Shown here piece by piece: positions 44,281 to 54,748 of a DNA stretch of 64,000 nt. The stretch is from Arachis hypogaea. Taxonomy: Eukaryota > Streptophyta > Magnoliopsida > Fabales > Fabaceae. The notes below the pieces were generated by a model that was not told the origin of the DNA, ran no database searches, and saw only the letters and a list, made by a program, of their open reading frames with translations. The translations under genes and the position numbers were made by a program. How positions within the stretch are numbered: position 1 is the first letter of the stretch; every line of letters starts with the position of its first letter. The stretch spans positions 111,244,276 through 111,308,275 of the forward strand of contig NC_092048.1 of the NCBI RefSeq assembly GCF_003086295.3, written 5' to 3'.

Positions 44281-45357
44281 ATGGCACCCAAGACCGGAGA
44301 ATCCTCTAGAAAAGGGAAAGGGAAGACAAAAGCTTCCACCTCCGAGTCATGGGAGATGGAAAGATTCATCTCCAAAGCTCATCAAGACCACTTCTATGAT
44401 ATTGTGGCCAAGAAGAAGGTGATCCCCGAGGTCCCTTTCAAGCTCAAGAAGAATGAGTATCCGGAGATCCGACATGAAATCCAAAGAAGAGGCTGGGAAG
44501 TTCTAACAAACCCCATCCAACAAGTCGGCATCCTAATGGTTCAAGAGTTCTATGCCAATGCATGGATCACTAGGAACCATGATCAAAGTAAGAACCCAAA
44601 CCCAAAGAATTATATTACAATGGTTCGGGGGAAATACTTAGATTTTAGTCTGAAAAATGTGAGGTTGGCGTTTAACTTGCCTATGATGCAAGGAGATGCA
44701 CGCCCCTACACTAGAAGGGTCAACTTTAATCAAAGGTTGGACCAAGTCCTCATGGACATATGTGTGGAAGGAGCTCAATGGAAGATTGACTCCAAAGGCA
44801 AGCCGGTTCAATTAAGAAGACTGGACCTCAAGCCTGTGGCTAGAGGATGGTTGGAGTTCATCCAACGCTCCATCATCCCCACTAGCAACCGATCTGAAGT
44901 TACTGTGGATCGGGCCATCATGATCCATAGCATCATGATTGGAGAGGAAGTAGAAGTTCATAAAGTCATCTCCCTTGAACTCTACAAAATAGCCGAAAAG
45001 CCCTCTCCTGGGGCAAGGCTAGATTTTCCTCATCTTATCTGCCATCTATGTTACTCAGTTGGAGCTTCCATAGAAGGAGACATTCCCATTGAGGAAGAGA
45101 AGCCCATCACTAAGGAAAGGATGGAGCAAGCAAGAGAGCCCATTCATGGATCTCAAGAGATGCATGAAGCTCATCACCATGAGATCCCGGAGATGCCTCA
45201 AATGCATTTTCCTCCACAAAACTATTGGGAGCAAATCAACACCTCCCTAGGAGAATTAAGTTCCAACATGGGACAATTAAGGGTGGAACATCAAGAGCAC
45301 TCCATCATCCTTCATGAAATTAGAGAAGATCAAAAAGCAATGAGGGAGGAGCAATAA
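44281..45357 (+). CDS. ORF2: putative plant transposon protein, near complete
   Basis: The ATG at 44281 (atggcaccc) starts a 358-residue protein; the codon before it is not ATG. Basic N terminus (SSRKGKGKTKAST), then a domain with FYANAW (about residue 97), MVRGKYLDFS (about 120), LKPVARGWLEFI (about 188), IIPTSNRSEVTVDRAIMIHSI and a coiled-coil-like C-terminal segment (HSIILHEIREDQKAMREEQ). The layout matches the family annotated as putative plant transposon protein, common after gag/pol in plant Ty3-gypsy elements. Function is unknown; no transposase catalytic triad was seen. The stop is CAATAA where relatives read on with RQGRDIEELKD, so it is truncated by about 15-20 residues. Confidence 0.8.
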   Translation: MAPKTGESSRKGKGKTKASTSESWEMERFISKAHQDHFYDIVAKKKVIPEVPFKLKKNEYPEIRHEIQRRGWEVLTNPIQQVGILMVQEFYANAWITRNHDQSKNPNPKNYITMVRGKYLDFSLKNVRLAFNLPMMQGDARPYTRRVNFNQRLDQVLMDICVEGAQWKIDSKGKPVQLRRLDLKPVARGWLEFIQRSIIPTSNRSEVTVDRAIMIHSIMIGEEVEVHKVISLELYKIAEKPSPGARLDFPHLICHLCYSVGASIEGDIPIEEEKPITKERMEQAREPIHGSQEMHEAHHHEIPEMPQMHFPPQNYWEQINTSLGELSSNMGQLRVEHQEHSIILHEIREDQKAMREEQ

Positions 45358-46534
45358 AGACAAGGAAGAGACATAGAAGAGCTCAAGGACATCATTGGTT
45401 CCTCAAGAAGGAAACGCCACCATCACTAAGGTGGACTCATTCCTTGTTCTTACTTTCTCTGTTTTTCGTTTTCTCTATGTTAAGTGCTTATCCATGTTTG
45501 TGTCTTCATTACATGATCCTTAGTATTTAGTAACTTTGTCTTAAAGTTATGAATGTCCTATGAATCCATCACCTCTCTTAAATAAAAACTGTTTTAATTC
45601 AAAAGAATAAGAAGTACATGAGTTTTGAATTTATCCATTGAACTTAGTTTAATTATATTGATGTGGTGACAATGCTTCTTGTTTTCTGAATGAATGCTTG
45701 AATAGTGCATATGTCTTTTGAAGTTGTTGTTTAAGAATGTTAAATATGTTGGCTCTTGAAAGAATGATGACAAGGAGACATGTTATTTGATAATCTGAAA
45801 AATCATAAAAATGATTCTTGAAGCAAGAAAAAGTAGCAAAGAACAAAGCTTGCAGAAAAAAAAATGGCGAAAAAAAAATAGAAAAAGAAAAAGCAAGCAG
45901 AAAAAGCCAAAAGCTCTTAAAACCAAGAGGCAAGAGCAAAAAGCCAATAACCCTTAAAACCAAAAGGCAAGGGTAAATAAAAAGGATCCCAAGGCTTTGA
46001 GCATCAGTGGATAGGAGGGCCTAAAGGAATAAAATCCTGGCCTAAGCGGCTAAACCAAGCTGTCCCTAACCATGTGCTTGTGGCGTGAAGGTGTCAAGTG
46101 AAAACTTGAGACTGAGCGGTTAAAGTCAAGGTCCAAAGCAAAAGAAGAGTGTGCTTAAGAACCCTGGACACCTCTAATTGGGGACTTTAGCAAAGCTGAG
46201 TCACAATCTAAAAAAGTTCTCCTAATTATGTGTCTGTGGCATTTATGTATCCGGTGGTAATACTGGAAAACAAAGTGCTTAGGGCCACGGCCAAGACTCA
46301 TAAAATAGCTGTGTTCAAGAATCATCATACTGAACTAGGAGAATTAATAACACTATCTGAACTCTGAGTTCCTATAGATGCCAATCATTCTGAACCTCAA
46401 TGGATAAAGTGAGATGCCAAAACTATTCAAGAGGCAAAAAGCTACAAGTCCCGCTCATTTAATTGGATCTATGTTTCATTGATAGTTTGGAATTTATAAT
46501 ATATTCTCTTCTTTTTATCCTATTTGATTTTCAG
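45358..46534 (+). other. ORF2 tail and conserved 3' non-coding region of element 3
   Basis: The first 70 bp are the untranslated ORF2 tail. The rest matches 7541-8601 of element 1, including the highly conserved block around 46160-46330. No gene supported. Confidence 0.65.
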
Positions 46535-46571
46535 TTGCTTGGGGACAAGCAACAATTTAAGTTTGGTGTTG
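46535..46571 (+). promoter_or_regulatory. Hairpin and PPT-position module of element 3
   Basis: TTGCTTGGGGACAAGCAA (46535-46552) and AAGTTTGGTGT (46559-46569), abutting the LTR. Confidence 0.65.
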
Positions 46572-48224
46572 TGATGAGCGGATAATTTATACGCTTTTTG
46601 GCATTATTTTTAGTATGTTTTTAGTAGAATCTAGTTACTTTGAGGGATGTTTTCATTAGTTTTTATGTTAAATTCACATTTCTGGACTTTACTATGAGTT
46701 TGTGTGTTTTTCTGTGATTTCAGGTATTTTCTGGCTGAAATTGAGGGACTTGAGCAAAAATCAGATTCAGAGGTTGAAGAAGGACTGCTAATGCTGTTGG
46801 ATTCTGACCTCCCTGCACTCAAAGTGAATTTTCTGGAGCTACATAACTCAAAATGGTGCGCTTCCAATTGCGTTGGAAAGTAGACATCCAGGGCTTTCTA
46901 GCAATATATAATAGTCCATACTTTGGCCGAGTTTAGACGATGTAAAAGGGCGTTGAACGCCAGTTCTACACTATTGTCTGGAGTTAAACGCCAGAAACAC
47001 GTCACAAACCAGAGTTGAATACCAGAAATACGTTACAAACTGGTGTTCAACTCCAAGAATGACCTCTGCACGTGTAACATTCAAGCTCAGCCCAAGCACA
47101 CACCAAGTGGGCCCCGGAAATGGATTTATGCATCAATTACTTACTTCTGTAAACCCTAGTAGCTAGTTTATTATAAATAGGACTTTTTACTATTGTATTA
47201 AACATCTTATGATCTTCGGATCATCTTTGATCACGTTTTGGGGGCTGGCCATTCGGCCATGCCTGAACCTTTCACTTATGTATTTTCAACGGTAGAGTTT
47301 CTACACTCCATAGATTAAGGTGTGGAGCTCTGCTGTTCCTCAAAGATTAATGCAAAGTACTACTATTTTTCTATTCAATTCAACTTATTCCGCTTCTAAG
47401 ATATTCATTCGCACTTCAACATGAATGTGATGATCATGACAGTCATCATCATTCCCCTATGAACGCGTGCCTAACAACCACTTCCGTTCTACCTTCGATT
47501 GAATGGATATCTCTTGGATATCTAATACAGGGGACCGAGTCCGAGATATTAGAATCTTCGTGGTATAAGTTAGAACCCATGGATGGCCATTCCTGAGATC
47601 CGGAAAGTCTAAACCTTGTCTGTGGTATTCCGAGTAGGATCTGGGAAGGGATGGCTGTGACGAACTTCAAACTCGCGAGTGCTGGGCGTAGTGACAGATG
47701 CAAAAGGAGGGTGAATCCTATTCCAGTATGATCGAGAACCTCAGATGATTAGCCGTGCCGTGACAGAGCATTTGGACCTTTTTCACAAGAGGATGGGATG
47801 TAGCCATTGACAACGGTGATGCCCTTACAGAAAGCTTGCCATGGAAAGGAGTAGGAAGGATTGGATGAAGACAGCAGGAAAGCAGAGGTTCAGGAGAACG
47901 AACGCATCTCTATATGCTTATCTGAAATTCCCATCAATGAATTACATAAGTATTTCTATCCTTATTTTCTGTTTATCTATTATTAATATTCGAAAACTCC
48001 ATAACTATTTTATACCCGCCTGACTGAGATTTACAAGATGACCATAGCTTGCTTCATACCAACAATCTCCGTGGATCGACCCTTACTCACGTAAGGTTTA
48101 TTACTTGGACGACCCAGTGCACTTGCTGGTTAGTTGTATCGAAGTTGTGAATGAAAAACGATTTCTTAAGACGTGCGTACAGAGTTTTTGGCGCCGTTGC
48201 CTGAGATCACAATTTCGTGCACCA
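46572..48224 (+). repeat. 3' LTR of element 3
   Basis: TGATGAGCGG...GTGCACCA, intact end; palindromes 46948-47052. TGGTG follows. Confidence 0.95.
47172..47179 (+). promoter_or_regulatory. TATA box in the 3' LTR of element 3
   Basis: TATAAATA. Confidence 0.45.
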
Positions 48225-48229
48225 TGGTG
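48225..48229. repeat. Target site duplication of element 3, right copy (TGGTG)
   Basis: Matches 27637-27641. Confidence 0.92.
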
Positions 48230-49242
48230 GCAGCAGGGGCAGCTGTAGAAGAAGAGGGTCCAGCAGATGGTGGGGCTGTCTCATCAGTAGCGGAGAAGGG
48301 TGGTGGTCTGTAGCCCAAAGCTAGGAAGTTCCTGCTATGAGGAATGATCTTCCTGCAATCTGCAGCTGGTGGCCTCTCATCGGCATCCTCCCATGGCACG
48401 TCAGCTCGACAGCCCAGCTGTGTAACCAAATATGGAAAGGGAAGAGTGCCTCTGACGTGGACCCTGGCCATATAGTGCCGAATAAAGCGTGGCAGGTACA
48501 GGTCCTTACCCTCCAGCACACACCATAGGAGGGTGATCATAGCGGCTGGTATCTCAGTCTCGTGAGTACTCGGCATAATGAAGTTGCTAAGTATCTGATG
48601 CCAAAGCCGAGCCTCATCATTCAAGTATGCCCGCTTGATTCCCTTGGGCAAGGTAGTGTTCTGACCCATGATCCAAGGAATTGTCGGGTCAAGGGCAATC
48701 CTTGCCTTGACTGCATCCCAATCAAATTGCATATAGCGCATATCCTCCTTAGCTTTCTGATAATCGTCTGGCTGATCAAATTTAGGCAGAAGCTTCAGAA
48801 CATCTTCAATTGACTCCTCAGTAACCAAAATCTGCTTCCCTCTGAGGTTCACTGCATCTAGGGAGGTTTTGAATTAATTGCAGCAGAATTCCCTAACCCA
48901 AGATACATTGACCTCAGTCAGAGGTCTCTCCAGGAAGAACCAGCCTCTTTGTTTGATTTGGTCAGAGGTGTACTGCTGGAGTTCTTCTGGGATCTTCAGA
49001 GTTCTCTCCAGGTATAGGTTCCTGGATGTTGCAAACACCGGAAACTTCAGCTCACAGTATCGGTTTGCAAAATTTATTGGATCAGTGGCAGGAAGCAGTT
49101 GGTCAGCCTTCTCCTGCGGGGTAAAGTGTTTCTCCCGCCAGGAGGCATCATGCATTAGATCTATGATGGACATAGATGAATCTCCTCTTTTACGTTTGCC
49201 AGTGGTAGCCTTTTCTTTTCCCTTTCTCTGGGAATCAGACAT
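48225..49242 (-). pseudogene. N-terminal part of E ORF1 (putative plant transposon protein)
   Basis: The ATG at 49242 (MSDSQRKGKEKATTGKRKRG, basic) lies one base after a 3' splice-site-like tract. The protein continues with NRYCELKFPVFATSRNLYLE, IKQRGWFFLERPLTEV and VSWVREFCCN. A TAA at about 48874 (Tyr codon in the likely ancestor) interrupts it; the same frame resumes with LRGKQILVTEESIEDVL, FDWDAVKARIALDPTIPW, ARLWHQILSNFIMPSTHETE and a Ser/Ala/Pro-rich linker to the element 3 insertion. With 27215-27636 the gene would be 480 codons including the stop. The fold resembles ORF2 of D and element 3 (RGK, LW, FIMPS against VRGK, GW, IIPTS) but is very diverged. Confidence 0.75.
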
Positions 49243-49270
49243 CCTGAAAAATAGAAAACCAGGATATAAT
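49243..49270 (-). promoter_or_regulatory. 3' splice-site-like sequence before E ORF1
   Basis: On the - strand: ggttttctatttttcagg directly followed by ATG. F has the same arrangement (tattctttccctttcagg then ATG at 13732). Confidence 0.5.
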
Positions 49271-50191
49271 AAAAATAGGAAAACAAATAGGCAAATAGGC
49301 AAAAGAAGCACAAAGTGGCAAAGGAGAATTAGAATGAGGTAAATGAGTTAAGTAAATGTGCATTAAGGATTGTATAGGAGTTAGAAGTTTGAAAAGAAGA
49401 AAGCACAATCCAAAATGTAATTGAATTCATGTGAAATAGAAAAATTATCATTATGCCATGGTTAGAAGGTTAAAAAAAAGTGAAAAACCAGAAGAAAGAT
49501 TTTAAAAAGCTTAGTTTGGTTAGAAGTGAAAAAGAGTTTAGAAAGTTAACATTAGTGAGTTAGTAGAAAGTGGGTTAAAGTAAGTGGCATAATGAAAATA
49601 TTCCAAGTAACAAGTATTCACAGTTAGAAGCTATAAGTAACGCATAACCACATAAGGAAAACAGGTTGATGCTGATTCAAATAGATATAGAGAAAGCAAA
49701 AATTGGAATCAAAATATCACAAATGCAGTTTATGAACCAGGAAATCAAAAAGGATAGAAAGCATGCCCTGGCATTCATGAAATGGTTTGGTTAAAGAAGA
49801 GGAAAACAAAGTTCAAAATGCCAAAACCAAAACATGAATGAAAACATTTTACAGAAATTTGGGCAGCATTCCGGCTAAAATTGGATTGTCCCGGAAAATA
49901 AACAGCAATCAAATAGTTCATATGAATTATGAATAAAGCTGCAATTACATATAAGGAATAAGAATCATGAAAAACAGAGTAAAGAGCAGCATAAAATAAG
50001 GAATTACAGCATATGAACTAACATCACAGCAGTAGCAGGATTGCGAAAACATAAAGCAATAAGCACGAACGGCGCAAATAAACAGACCTAAATCCACTAA
50101 CCACATCCTAGGCTACCTAACATCCTAAAATCCACTACAACATGCATATCTAACTAGCCTAAATATGAACAAAAATAGAAAAAAATATGAA
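49271..50191 (-). other. AT-rich untranslated stretch of E before ORF1
   Basis: No supported gene; A-rich on the + strand, U-rich in the element transcript, which could serve as intron-like pyrimidine sequence. Confidence 0.55.
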
Positions 50192-50640
50192 CTAACTACG
50201 AATGGATAAAAGGGTGACGTTTTGCGGAACCTGGAAGGCGAATGAAGGAGGTTGGGGTAGAGAGGTGGCTGGGGATGACGGGGCAGTGGCTTCTGGCGCG
50301 GTGGCTGGTGGTGGTGGGCATGGCTGTTCTGGGCAGGGGGTGAGAAGAGATGGGTAATGGGGTAGGGGGTGAGAGGGGAAGGGTGGGTGGTGTGTGGGTG
50401 GCGTTGGGCAATGGCGGCGGGTTGGTGTGGTGGTCGGCACGGCGGAGGCAGTGGCGGATGAGGAGGGGAGAAGAAGAAAGAAGAAGAAGGAAGAGGGAGG
50501 AGGATGGGGGGTAGGTGGCGGCGGCGTCTGGGAGGTCGGCGGCGTCTGGGGGTGGCGGTCGGACGGTGGTTGGCGGTGGTTGGTGGTGGGAGAGGAAGAG
50601 AGGGAGGAGAGGGTTTGGGGGGGCTGCGCGACTGCTAGGG
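50192..50640 (-). repeat. C-rich tract of E with quadruplex motifs on the opposite strand
   Basis: G-rich on the + strand. Two stretches fit four G-runs of at least three with short loops: 50352-50378 and 50602-50623. A proline-rich open frame on the - strand (50192-50791) runs into the palindrome array and has no recognisable domain, so I do not call it a gene. Confidence 0.65.
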
Positions 50641-50670
50641 TTCGCGTGAATGGGGGGTTATAATTTTGAA

Positions 50671-51142
50671 TCCACGCGATCGCATGGGGCACGCGATCGC
50701 GTGGTTGTGGTGAAAATGGGGTTGACGCGATCGCGTGGGTCGCGCGATCGGATGGAAGGGTAAGAGAGGGGATGACGCGAGCCTGGAGCATGCGATCGCG
50801 TCGCTGGAAATTGTGCTAAACGCACGAAGCCAGCGTCATTTCGGCACAACTCTCTGTATCCTTTTGGGAATTGTGCAATCCCGGCGATGCGATCGCGTGG
50901 GTTGCGCGGTCGCGTGGGATTGGTTGTGTGCAAGTGATGCGATCGCATGGGGCATGCGATCGCGTGGGCCATCTTGTGCTAGACGCACAATGGCCGCACG
51001 ATTCCAGCCCAACTTTCTGGACGTTGGATCCTTACGCCTATTTCCATGTCACGCGGCCGCGTGGATGACGCGGTCACGTGGGTAATGTTTTACGCCATTC
51101 GACGCAACTGCATGAGTGATGTGGTCGCGTCGCGCACCCATT
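50671..51142 (-). repeat. ACGCGATCGCGT palindrome array of E interior
   Basis: More than a dozen units such as cacgcgatcgcgtgg, gacgcgatcgcgtggg, tgcgatcgcatggg and acgcggccgcgtgg. It occupies the place of the CTGGCGTTCAACGCCAG arrays in the other family. Confidence 0.85.
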
Positions 51143-51285
51143 TTTTTTTTTTTATGCATGAAAAATGCAGAATGCAATGATTAATATGAGTGAGATGCAA
51201 AATTCCAGGTTCAATATAACAAAACAAAATAAAACTTGAAAACAAATAAAACTAAATAAAAATTAAAGAGAAACGATCATACCAT

Positions 51286-51314
51286 GGTGGGTTGTCTCCT
51301 ACCTAGCACTTTTA
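51286..51314 (-). promoter_or_regulatory. Hairpin motif of E, diverged form
   Basis: On the - strand aaagtgctaggtagGAGACAACCCA, related to AGCGCTTGTTGGGAGGCAAC. It lies upstream of the palindrome array as in the other elements. Confidence 0.5.
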
Positions 51315-51556
51315 GTTAAAGTCCTTAAGTTGGACATTGGAGGAGCTTCCTGTTATGGCAGCTTATGCTTAAATTCATCCAAAAATCTCCACCAATGCTT
51401 GGAATGCCAATAGCCTCCAGGGTCCCAAACTAGGCATGTAAAGCTTCTGAGCAGCTTCAAACAGATTGTCAAGCTCCCGGGGTGACGAATGTCAGAATAG
51501 AATCTATGATCCCAAGCCTTGCGTTTAAATCCGCCTCTGTCTTGATCTATATTTTT

Positions 51557-52900
51557 TCATCCGGGCGGTTTAGAAAGTAGATTATCACCATAGTGACCAA
51601 ACGTTTTCCGAGATCCATTCAATTGAGCTTGATACCAATCCGTGCACTTCAATTCAAAGCGTGGAACCTTATTGAACCTTGTACACCAGCTCTGAGTACG
51701 AGCCATTTCCCTCTTACTCTTAAAGCCACAGAGGGCTCTAAGCTGGCCATCTGTTTCAAGCAAATCGTATTCAAGTAAAAAAGTAAAGTTAAAGGTTAAG
51801 GATTGTACCCACTTGAAACTTGTATTGGGTGGTAATGGCCTTGGGGTAGGTGTTTCCGGTGGTTCTGTAAGTTCTACTCCCTTGTACTCTTCTGTGAATT
51901 CCTCCACTTCTTTGCAAGAATCTTCAAATGCATCTGTGTCCTGGTCAAAGTCTTCTATGTCTTTCTCATCACTTGAGTCATAGATTGGAGGTTGAGAGAA
52001 ATCTACCTCCGCATCATCTTCGTATTCACCTGGGGAAGATTCTTCGATCTCAGAGAATTCACTTGCGGATGCAAGTTCATTACTAAGAGAACTTGACTTG
52101 TGACTATCATCATCAAGGGAATATGTGTCCTGGGTTATTCCATCTAGTTCTTCATAAACGAGTTGCCTTGGGAATTATGCACTATCCTCCTTAGCATCAA
52201 CTATAACGTCCTCGACGGAGTTCTCCTCTACTCTGGATTCCCATGGAGGTTCAGCGTCTCCTAGATCTTCAACCAACTCTTCTTCTTGCATAATGACAGC
52301 TTCTTCTACTTGTTCTAGTACGAATTCATTCTCTGTCTTGTTCACTGGAGTCTCTAGTATTTCCTTCATGCTACGCTCTTCATTAGATTGTCCATATGGG
52401 GTTGTGGTTAGTCCTTGAATGTTCGCGCGTCTAGAAGCTAATTGAATTACTGCTTGCTCCAGTTGTCGAATGGTTGTTTGAAGTTTAATTACTGTTTCCT
52501 TGAGGCGAACCTCTGATTCTCTGGGTGATGGATTTGGACATGAAACATGGGGAAGTGGTGGTGCTTGGGAGTGAGTGGATTAGAACTGGGGTGAAAAAGG
52601 ATCATATGGTGGCGAACGGTAAAAAGAAGCTTGTGAGTGTGGTGGTTCGAGGTTATGTTGAGAGGATGGTCTATAGGCATGGGGTGGGGCTTGTTGGTAG
52701 TTACAAGGTTGTCCACTTATCTTGGAGGGTGTTGACACCTAAAGGGTTGATTAGATCCTCTTGGCTCCATCCATCCTTGATTGGTCTGACCTTGATGCAT
52801 ATTCCTGCTGTAACTTCTATTTCCTTCAGCAAAGTTAGAACCAAACTCAAAGCGAGAGGGGTGAGAGTTCATAGTAGCAAATAAAATTAAAAAGGAAAAA
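51557..52900 (-). pseudogene. Gag-like region of E, fragmented
   Basis: Several overlapping open segments on the - strand: a start at about 52870 (MNSHPSRFEFGSNFAEGNRS, then NQGWMEPRGSNQ), a His/Pro-rich segment (52489-52716), an acidic segment (52175-52369, EEELVEDLGDAEPP) and a 117-codon frame (51557-51907) with LETDGQLRALCGF, TRFNKVPRFELKCTDWYQAQ and SRKTFGHYGDNLLSKPPG. I do not recognise a defined domain; position between primer site and hairpin motif suggests a gag substitute of this non-autonomous family. Frameshifts separate the segments. Confidence 0.5.
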
Positions 52901-52967
52901 CAGAAATAAATAAACAAGTAAAAGAAAAATATGTACAATAACCAATAATAAGGCACACGTTAGCAGT

Positions 52968-52985
52968 TCCCCGGCAACGGTGCCA
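52968..52985 (-). other. Primer-binding site of E, tRNA-Asp, one mismatch
   Basis: TCCCCGGCAACGGTGCCA on the + strand, 3 bp from the LTR. Confidence 0.85.
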
Positions 52986-52988
52986 TTT

Positions 52989-54446
52989 TGACGAGAGGAA
53001 CTTTTGCATGGTCTAGAAAATTGCGGATAAATCCTCGTTGCAAGTATAGTTTCTAAACCTTCAAAAGTCCTTTCATACAAACGTTTTGGTTGTCACAAGT
53101 AACAAACCCCTTTTTAAAATTGATAACCGAGTATTTAAACCTCGGGTCGTCTTCTCAAGGAACTGCAGGGGAGTATGTTCTTATTATTGGTTATGGGGAT
53201 TGTAAATTTGGGGTTTCAAGAATGAGGAACAAATATGACAATTAATTTAAATGGCAATTAAAAATAAATAAATAACTGTAAAATAAACTTTTGTCAAGGT
53301 AGGAGAAATTAGAGGTCCTATCCTAGCTATCCTTATCAATGATGATGAGAATTGAATCTTAATTCCACTTTGTTAACCTTTACTGAGATAAAGGAAGGTC
53401 AAGGGATTAATTGGTTTGATCTTCGAATCCTATTTATTTCCTAAGAAAAGATTGGGATTATGGAAGTTCAATTCAATTAACAAAGATAACAATTATCAAT
53501 CATGTTGAGTTTGATAACTCCTGAGTTACTGAATTCTTAACCAAGACCAAAAGGAGAAAAGTAAATCTACTGGAATAAAAATGCCTTCAGATGGGATGTA
53601 ACAGTAACATAAATAAAAGAGAGAAATAATAAACTGAAATACCTCAAATAGCATTAATTCAAATAATCTATAACATGAAAGGATTCATAAAGTAACTTGC
53701 AAAAGTAAATAAAAGGAATATTGAACCTGATCAAAAGAGATAATCTTGAAAGCGAATAAAAATCCTAAGTCTAAATCATAATCCTACAGAGAGAGGAGAG
53801 AGTCTCCCTCTCAAACTAAATCTAAATCATGGGAAGTAAAAATTGGCGAGAGCTCCCTCTGAATGGATGCATTCCCCCACTTCATAACCTCTGGTCTATG
53901 CCTTCTGGACTTGGATTTGGGCCAAAAAGGGCCTCAGAATTTGCTATGAGCGTTTTCTACAATTTCTGGTGTGTGGCCTCTGTCACGCGTCTGCGTGGGT
54001 CACGCGGTCGCGTCAGTTCGGAGCTTTTACGCGACCGCGTCATATGTGTTTTGCTTAAGGCGCGTGGTCGCGTTAGTCATGCGGCCGCGTCGCTGTTGAT
54101 TCGCGCTTGGCATGCGTCCGCGTCGCCCATGCGATCGCGTGGATGCCAGTTTCTTCAAGAACTCCGTTTTGTGCTTTCCTTCCATTTTTGTATGTTTCCT
54201 TTCCATCCTTTGAGTCATTCCTGCCTTAGAAGTTCTGAAACTACTCAACACACTAATCACAGCATCGAATGGAAATAAAGGTAATTAAAATAATTAATTT
54301 GAAAGCATAGGAAACATGTTTTTCACATACATCACATAATAAGGAAGGAGAAGTAAAACCATGCAATTAATATGAATAAGTGGGTGAAGGATTGAATAAA
54401 TCACTCAAATTAAGCACAAAATATATCATAAAATATGGGTTTATCA
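52989..54446 (-). repeat. 5' LTR of E
   Basis: 1458 bp, TGATAAAC...CTCGTCA on the - strand. Longer palindrome array (53982-54145) than the other LTR; hairpin CCGAG/CTCGG at 53127-53145 beside GACGACC. Confidence 0.92.
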
Positions 54447-54451
54447 GTGCC
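54447..54451. repeat. Target site duplication of E, right copy (GTGCC)
   Basis: Matches 24003-24007. Confidence 0.9.
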
Positions 54452-54699
54452 TCTGCAAGCGGAATCTTTATTTCAAGAGTCTTGAGATAGTCTGCAAAGC
54501 GGGCAAATTATTTATCCTGTTCCGCTTGGCGGAGTTTCTGAGGATAAGGCATCTTGGCTTTATATTCTTCAACCTTAGTTGTTGCAGGTTTACTTCCTAC
54601 AGAAGTGGTTGGAGAGGCCTGCCTAAGGGGGTTGTTATCAGCACTTGTAGGTGTCTGATCCTCCCATTGGCCTTTGAACGCAAGAATTGGGTGCTGTGT

Positions 54700-54748
54700 A
54701 GGCGTTTAACGCCAGATTACCACCCTTTTCTGGCATTTGAACGCCAGA
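54700..54748 (-). repeat. Palindrome units inside gag of C
   Basis: ggcgtttaacgccag and ctggcatttgaacgccag, spaced by 12 bp, read through in the gag frame (NLALNAY, SGVQMPE). Confidence 0.75.

Larger units (their letters stand above)
27642..48224 (+). mobile_element. Element 3: non-autonomous gag-pro/ORF2 retrotransposon, interrupted by element 2
   Basis: LTRs 27642-29295 and 46572-48224 (about 40 differences, 2.4% by eye), TGGTG duplications, tRNA-Asp primer site with one mismatch, gag-protease split by element 2, and the only near-complete ORF2 of the three non-autonomous copies. Without element 2 it is about 10.8 kb. It is inserted in ORF1 of E in opposite orientation. Confidence 0.95.
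24008..54446 (-). mobile_element. Element E: non-autonomous LTR retrotransposon of the TGATAAAC family
   Basis: LTRs 24008-25414 and 52989-54446 (about 2.3% divergent by eye, plus a 51-bp indel), primer site 52968-52985, PPT AAGTGTGGGGAGG, and GTGCC duplications. Without the nested element 3 it is about 9.85 kb. On the - strand it holds a gag-like region (about 52900-51557), a GC palindrome array, a C-rich tract and ORF1 (49242 to 27215, split by element 3). No RT or integrase is present, so it is a non-autonomous family. Confidence 0.92.

Noticed and set aside
50192..50791. Proline-rich gene on the - strand of E
   Set aside because: It overlaps a C-rich tract and the palindrome array, has no domain, and lies in the untranslated region between gag-like region and ORF1.
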